A stretch of 64,000 bases of DNA from the NCBI RefSeq assembly GCF_023101205.1, contig NZ_CP078078.1, forward strand, positions 248,001 through 312,000. The letters run 5' to 3'. Below the pieces are notes generated by a model. The model did no database searches, was not told the origin of the DNA, and saw nothing but the letters and a program-made list of their open reading frames with translations. Positions 60,525 through 64,000 of the stretch are shown here, piece after piece (position 1 is the stretch's first letter; the number at the start of each line of letters is the position of its first letter). A program made the position numbers and the translations under genes. Source of the DNA: Microbacterium aurugineum. GTDB taxonomy: Bacteria > Actinomycetota > Actinomycetes > Actinomycetales > Microbacteriaceae.

Positions 60525-61118
60525 ATGGGCATCATCTTCAGCGACCTCGCCGTCTCTGCCGACGGCTACGCCACCGGTCTGAACCAGACGGAGGAGCGAC
60601 CGTTCGGCGATGTCGACGACTCCTGGCTGCACAACTGGATGTTCGACGCCTACGAGGAGAACAAGGCCGAGGTCGACGCGATCGTCACCTCGGGGGCGAC
60701 CATCATGGGCCGCAACATGTTCGGCCCGGTGCGGGGGGAATGGGATCGCGACTGGCGTGGCTGGTGGGGTCCGAACCCGCCGTACCACAACCCCGTCTTC
60801 GTGCTCACGCATCATCCGCACGAGTCGATCGAGATGGAGGGCGGCACGACCTTCCACTTCATCACCGACGGCATCGAAAGGGCACTGGAGCTCGCCCGGG
60901 ATGCCGCGGGGGAGCAGGACATATCGATCGCCGGCGGGCCGCGCACCGTGAACCAGTTCCTCACGGCGGGTCTCCTCGACGAGCTGCGCCTGCACATCAC
61001 GCCGTGCATCATCGGGGCGGGGGAGCGCGTCTTCGAGGGGGTGCCTCCGCAGCGGCTCGAACGGGTGTCGGTGCGCGCAACCTCCTTGGTCACCCACATC
61101 ACCTACCGGAGGATCTGA
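60525..61118 (+). CDS. Dihydrofolate reductase-family protein (RibD C-terminal fold)
   Basis: 197 aa. GIIFSDLAVSADGYATGLNQ at the start, TSGATIMGRNMFGPVRGEWD (nucleotide-binding region), NPVFVLTHHPHESIEMEGGT and IAGGPRTVNQFLTAGLLDEL followed by ITPCIIGAGERVFEG. These stand-alone RibD-C proteins use NADPH but have no known substrate. GAGGAGGAG lies about 8 bases before the ATG. A distant relative is at 23614-24267. Confidence 0.88.
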   Translation: MGIIFSDLAVSADGYATGLNQTEERPFGDVDDSWLHNWMFDAYEENKAEVDAIVTSGATIMGRNMFGPVRGEWDRDWRGWWGPNPPYHNPVFVLTHHPHESIEMEGGTTFHFITDGIERALELARDAAGEQDISIAGGPRTVNQFLTAGLLDELRLHITPCIIGAGERVFEGVPPQRLERVSVRATSLVTHITYRRI

Positions 61119-61156
61119 GCCGGTCCGCGTCGCGGATGTGCGGCGTCGCGCCGCGC

Positions 61157-62599
61157 TCAGCCGGGCAGGGACGGATGCTGCTCGGAGCTGCGCTGCTTCG
61201 GGATGAAGAGCGAGAGCACGACGGCGATCACGCCGGCCGCGATCGCGAGCCAGAAGCACACCTCGAAGGCGGCTCGCGTGGGCACGGCGACCCCGTCGAC
61301 ATCGATGCTCATCGCCGCGAGCACACCGCCCATCACGGCGGAGGCGCTCGAGGTTCCGACCGAGCGGAACAGGGCGTTCAGCCCGTTCGACGCCCCGGTC
61401 TCGTTCGCCGGCACCGAGCGCATGATGATCATCGGCATCGCGGCGAAGGTGAACCCGATCCCGATGCCGATGAAGATGTTGGCCACGAAGATGTGCCACA
61501 CCTCGGAGGACCAGAGCAGGACGAAGACGTAGGCGAGCACGATCGCCGCGGCGCCGACCGTGAACAGCGGGCGGGGACCGACGGTGCGTTCGAGCCAGCC
61601 CGAGAGCGGTGAGATGACCATCATCACGAGCCCCGCCGGCATGATCACGAGCGACGCCGCCAGCATGTCGAGCCCGAAGCCCGCGCCGCCGACGGTCGGC
61701 ATCTCGAGCAGTTGAGGGAACGTCACGTTCGAGGCGAAGAGCGCGAACCCCATGCCGATCGCGGCGATGTTCGTGAACAGGACGGCCGGGCGTGCGGCGA
61801 CCCGGAGATCGAGCAGGGGGTCCTTCGTGCGCAGCTGGTACCAGCCCCAGACCAGGAGGACGGCGACTCCCCCGAGGATGCAGGTGAGCGTGAGCGCGGA
61901 GGTCCATCCCCATTGCGCTCCTCGCGAGACGAAGAGCAGGATCCCGGTGAGGCCGACCGCGAGACCGACGGCACCGACCACGTCGAGTCGACCGGGGAAG
62001 CGGAGCACGTCCTCCGGGATGACCACCAGAACGAGAGCGAGGCCGACGACGCCGAGCGCTGCCGCGAGCCAGAAGAGCATGTGCCAGTCGGCGTTCTGGG
62101 CGAGGAGCGCGGCGACGGGCATCCCGATGGCGCCACCGACTCCCATGGTCGCGCTCATGAGGGCCACGGCCGTGCCGAGCCGCTCGGGCGGCAGCACGTC
62201 GCGCATGATGGCGATGCCGAGGGGGACGACGCCCGTCACGGCCCCCTGCAGCGCGCGACCGATGATCACGCCGACGATCGAGCCGGACACCGCGGCGATC
62301 ACGGAGCCGAGGATGAGGAGCGCGAGCAGGGCGATGACGACCCGGCGCTTGCCGTACATGTCACCCAGGCGGCCGGAGATGGGGGTGGCGACCGCGGCGA
62401 CGAGCAGCGTGATCGTGACGACCCAGGTGGTGTCCTCGCGGGAGGCGTTCAGCAGTTGCGGCAGCTCGGCCTGCAACGGGACGACGAGCGTGAACATGAA
62501 CGACGAGCACAGACCGGCGAACGCGAGGACCGCGACGATCGCCCACTTCGGCGGGGTGCGGGAGAGACGCTTCCTGGCTCTGTCGTCGCTCGCACCCAC
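61157..62599 (-). CDS. MFS multidrug exporter, DHA2 type (14 TM)
   Basis: 480 aa with about 14 membrane spans. Motif A between spans 2 and 3 reads GRLGDMYGKRRVV, and motif C in span 5 appears around MSATMGVGGAIGMPVAALLA, both marks of proton-driven drug exporters (EmrB/QacA group). The GTG at 62599 is 6 bases after a minus-strand TAGCCT box (62606-62611). It is convergent with the RibD-like gene (38 bases between) and divergent from the lactate enzyme. No regulator gene lies next to it. Confidence 0.93.
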   Translation of the reverse strand: MGASDDRARKRLSRTPPKWAIVAVLAFAGLCSSFMFTLVVPLQAELPQLLNASREDTTWVVTITLLVAAVATPISGRLGDMYGKRRVVIALLALLILGSVIAAVSGSIVGVIIGRALQGAVTGVVPLGIAIMRDVLPPERLGTAVALMSATMGVGGAIGMPVAALLAQNADWHMLFWLAAALGVVGLALVLVVIPEDVLRFPGRLDVVGAVGLAVGLTGILLFVSRGAQWGWTSALTLTCILGGVAVLLVWGWYQLRTKDPLLDLRVAARPAVLFTNIAAIGMGFALFASNVTFPQLLEMPTVGGAGFGLDMLAASLVIMPAGLVMMVISPLSGWLERTVGPRPLFTVGAAAIVLAYVFVLLWSSEVWHIFVANIFIGIGIGFTFAAMPMIIMRSVPANETGASNGLNALFRSVGTSSASAVMGGVLAAMSIDVDGVAVPTRAAFEVCFWLAIAAGVIAVVLSLFIPKQRSSEQHPSLPG

Positions 62600-62660
62600 C
62601 GGCTCAGGCTATCGGCGATCGGACGATGCGGGGCCGTCCGGCGCTGGTTAGCATGTGGGC

Positions 62661-63986
62661 ATGGTCACGAGCAGCGTCGCTCCGGACGATCCCGCCGCCC
62701 ACCGCGGCATCTCCCGGCGTACCCAGTCCGACATCTACCGCGCGGGCATCAGCGGGACGAAGCCCGCGGTGCCGATCGACCCCGTGGCCCTCAAGGCTGC
62801 GGCCCGCAAGGCGCTGAGCGCCGAAGCGTTCGCGTACATCGCCGGTGGCGCGGGTTCCGAGCGCACCATGACGGCGAACCGTCGGGCGTTCGACCGCTGG
62901 CAGGTCTGGCCGAGGCCGCTCCGTGACGTCTCGACCCGCGACCTCGGCGTGGAGTTCCTGGGGCGGATGCGCCCGACGCCCCTTCTGCTCGCCCCGCTCG
63001 GGGTGATGGAGATGGCCCACGCGGAGGCCGACCTCGCGGTCGGGCGTGCCGCGGCATCCCTCGGCGTCCCGTACACGCTCTCGAACCAGGCCTCCTTCCC
63101 GATGGAGGAGGTGGCGGATGCCGCACCGCACGGCTCCCGGCTGTTCCAGCTCTACTGGTCGGCGTCGGACGACCTCAACCGCTCGCTGCTCGCCCGCGCC
63201 GAGGAGTCCGGGTGCGAAGCGATCGTCATCACCCTCGACACGCACCTGCTCGGTTGGCGCACCCGCGACCTCGATCTCGCGTACCTGCCGTTCACCCGCG
63301 GGATGGGGATCGCGCAGTACACGAGTGATCCGGCGTTCCAGCAGCTGGTGCGCGAGCGCGCCGCCGCGCCGAAGGGCGATGCGCCCGGCGTCCGCGTCAC
63401 ACCTCGGGCGGTGGCCGCGGCCCTGATGATCGCCCGCAAGGGCGCGCCGCTCACCGGCGGAGCTTCGTTGCGCGACAACCTCCGCTCGCCCTTGCCGCGG
63501 GCTGCGGTCGAGACGTTCCTCGACGTGTTCTCCACTCCTGCCCTCACGGGGGAAGAGCTGGCGAAAGCACGCGAGTGGACGAGTCTGCCGATCATCCTCA
63601 AGGGGATCGTGCACCCCGACGATGCCCAGGCGGCGCTCGATGCGGGGATGGACGGGATCTGGATCTCGAACCACGGCGGCCGTCAGATCGACCGCTCGGT
63701 GCCGACGCTCGACGTGCTGCCCGAGATCGCGGAGCGTGTCGCGGGCCGGGTGCCGATCGTCTTCGACTCGGGGGTGCGGGGCGGCGCCGATGCCGTGATC
63801 GCCCTCGCCCTCGGCGCGACGGTCGTGGCTCTCGGCCGTCCCTACGCCTACGGCCTCGGCATCGCGGGGGAGGTGGGTGTGCGCGAGGTCATGCGGAACG
63901 TGCTCGCCGAGATCGACATCACCCTCGGGCTGGCGGGGCTCACCTCCGCCTCTCAACTCGATCGGGACGCGCTGAGGAAGGTGTGA
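62661..63986 (+). CDS. FMN-dependent alpha-hydroxyacid oxidase (lactate 2-monooxygenase-like)
   Basis: 441 aa. TIM-barrel flavoenzyme: FMN and substrate residues in LLLAPLGVMEMAHAEADLAV, the catalytic His in WISNHGGRQID, LPIILKGIVHPDDA with the Lys near FMN, and FDSGVRGGADAVIALALGAT. The long loop near residues 210-230 (FTRGMGIAQYTSDPAFQQLV) is as in lactate 2-monooxygenase, which turns L-lactate and O2 to acetate, CO2 and water. An in-frame GTG at 62655 exists, but a TAGCAT box (62649-62654) sits 6 bases before the ATG at 62661. The 14 bases after the stop end the window. Confidence 0.92.
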   Translation: MVTSSVAPDDPAAHRGISRRTQSDIYRAGISGTKPAVPIDPVALKAAARKALSAEAFAYIAGGAGSERTMTANRRAFDRWQVWPRPLRDVSTRDLGVEFLGRMRPTPLLLAPLGVMEMAHAEADLAVGRAAASLGVPYTLSNQASFPMEEVADAAPHGSRLFQLYWSASDDLNRSLLARAEESGCEAIVITLDTHLLGWRTRDLDLAYLPFTRGMGIAQYTSDPAFQQLVRERAAAPKGDAPGVRVTPRAVAAALMIARKGAPLTGGASLRDNLRSPLPRAAVETFLDVFSTPALTGEELAKAREWTSLPIILKGIVHPDDAQAALDAGMDGIWISNHGGRQIDRSVPTLDVLPEIAERVAGRVPIVFDSGVRGGADAVIALALGATVVALGRPYAYGLGIAGEVGVREVMRNVLAEIDITLGLAGLTSASQLDRDALRKV

Positions 63987-64000
63987 GCGCGCTCCGCCGT

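Overview
The window is high-GC chromosomal DNA from an actinobacterium, most likely a Microbacterium or close relative in the Microbacteriaceae. This rests on codon use, a HspR (HAIR) box in front of clpB, actinobacterial-type CoaBC and PyrE, and many genes that start 6-7 bases after a TANNNT box, as expected for leaderless mRNAs. There are no rRNA or tRNA genes, CRISPR arrays, transposases or phage genes. Genes are packed tightly: no gap exceeds about 210 bases, and many neighbours overlap by 1 or 4 bases.

Layout. 1-6.4 kb: the end of an amidohydrolase, two GT4 glycosyltransferases, small membrane proteins, a DJ-1/AraC regulator and a TANGO2-like protein. 6.4-17 kb: coaBC, an N-domain-less clpB, a TagE-like glycosyltransferase, a nitroreductase, a LysR regulator and bifunctional putA. 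17-26.5 kb: an ABC-2 exporter, BenE, a NarL-type two-component pair, a VOC/HxlR/RibD-like operon, a HAD phosphatase, exonuclease III and pyrE. 26.5-40.1 kb: a ROK kinase, a hendecad coiled-coil protein, then a divergent locus. That locus has an RpiR regulator plus an MFS transporter on the minus strand, and on the plus strand a nine-gene operon of peptide ABC transporter, MurQ, AnmK, GNAT, dipeptide epimerase, YbbE-like serine hydrolase and fused ABC ATPase. Together these read as a muropeptide uptake and cell-wall recycling system. 40.3-46.8 kb: a HAD/YdeI/small membrane protein operon, an MntR-like DtxR regulator, an Nramp transporter with two matching operator-like palindromes, an RNA methyltransferase, a second hendecad protein and a MATE exporter. 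46.9-56.9 kb: an OmpR-type two-component system beside a cluster of GT2, DUF2064 transferase, SAM methyltransferase, Tat-exported molybdopterin oxidoreductase with cytochrome b, MTA-phosphorylase-like enzyme, sugar epimerase and polytopic membrane protein. The product of this cluster is unknown.

A Xre/MbcA-RES toxin-antitoxin module interrupts the last cluster. It is bounded by 57-bp near-identical copies of the methyltransferase 3' end, and its toxin frame is broken by one base. From 57 kb to the end come an M13 metallopeptidase, a beta-lactamase-fold protein without the catalytic Ser and Lys, a short hypothetical protein, a RibD-like reductase, a 14-TM MFS exporter and a lactate monooxygenase-like enzyme.

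The best candidates for new biology are the muropeptide operon, the glycosyl/molybdo-enzyme cluster, the repeat-bounded toxin-antitoxin insertion, the paired hendecad-repeat membrane proteins, and the elaborate palindromes placed between convergent genes.
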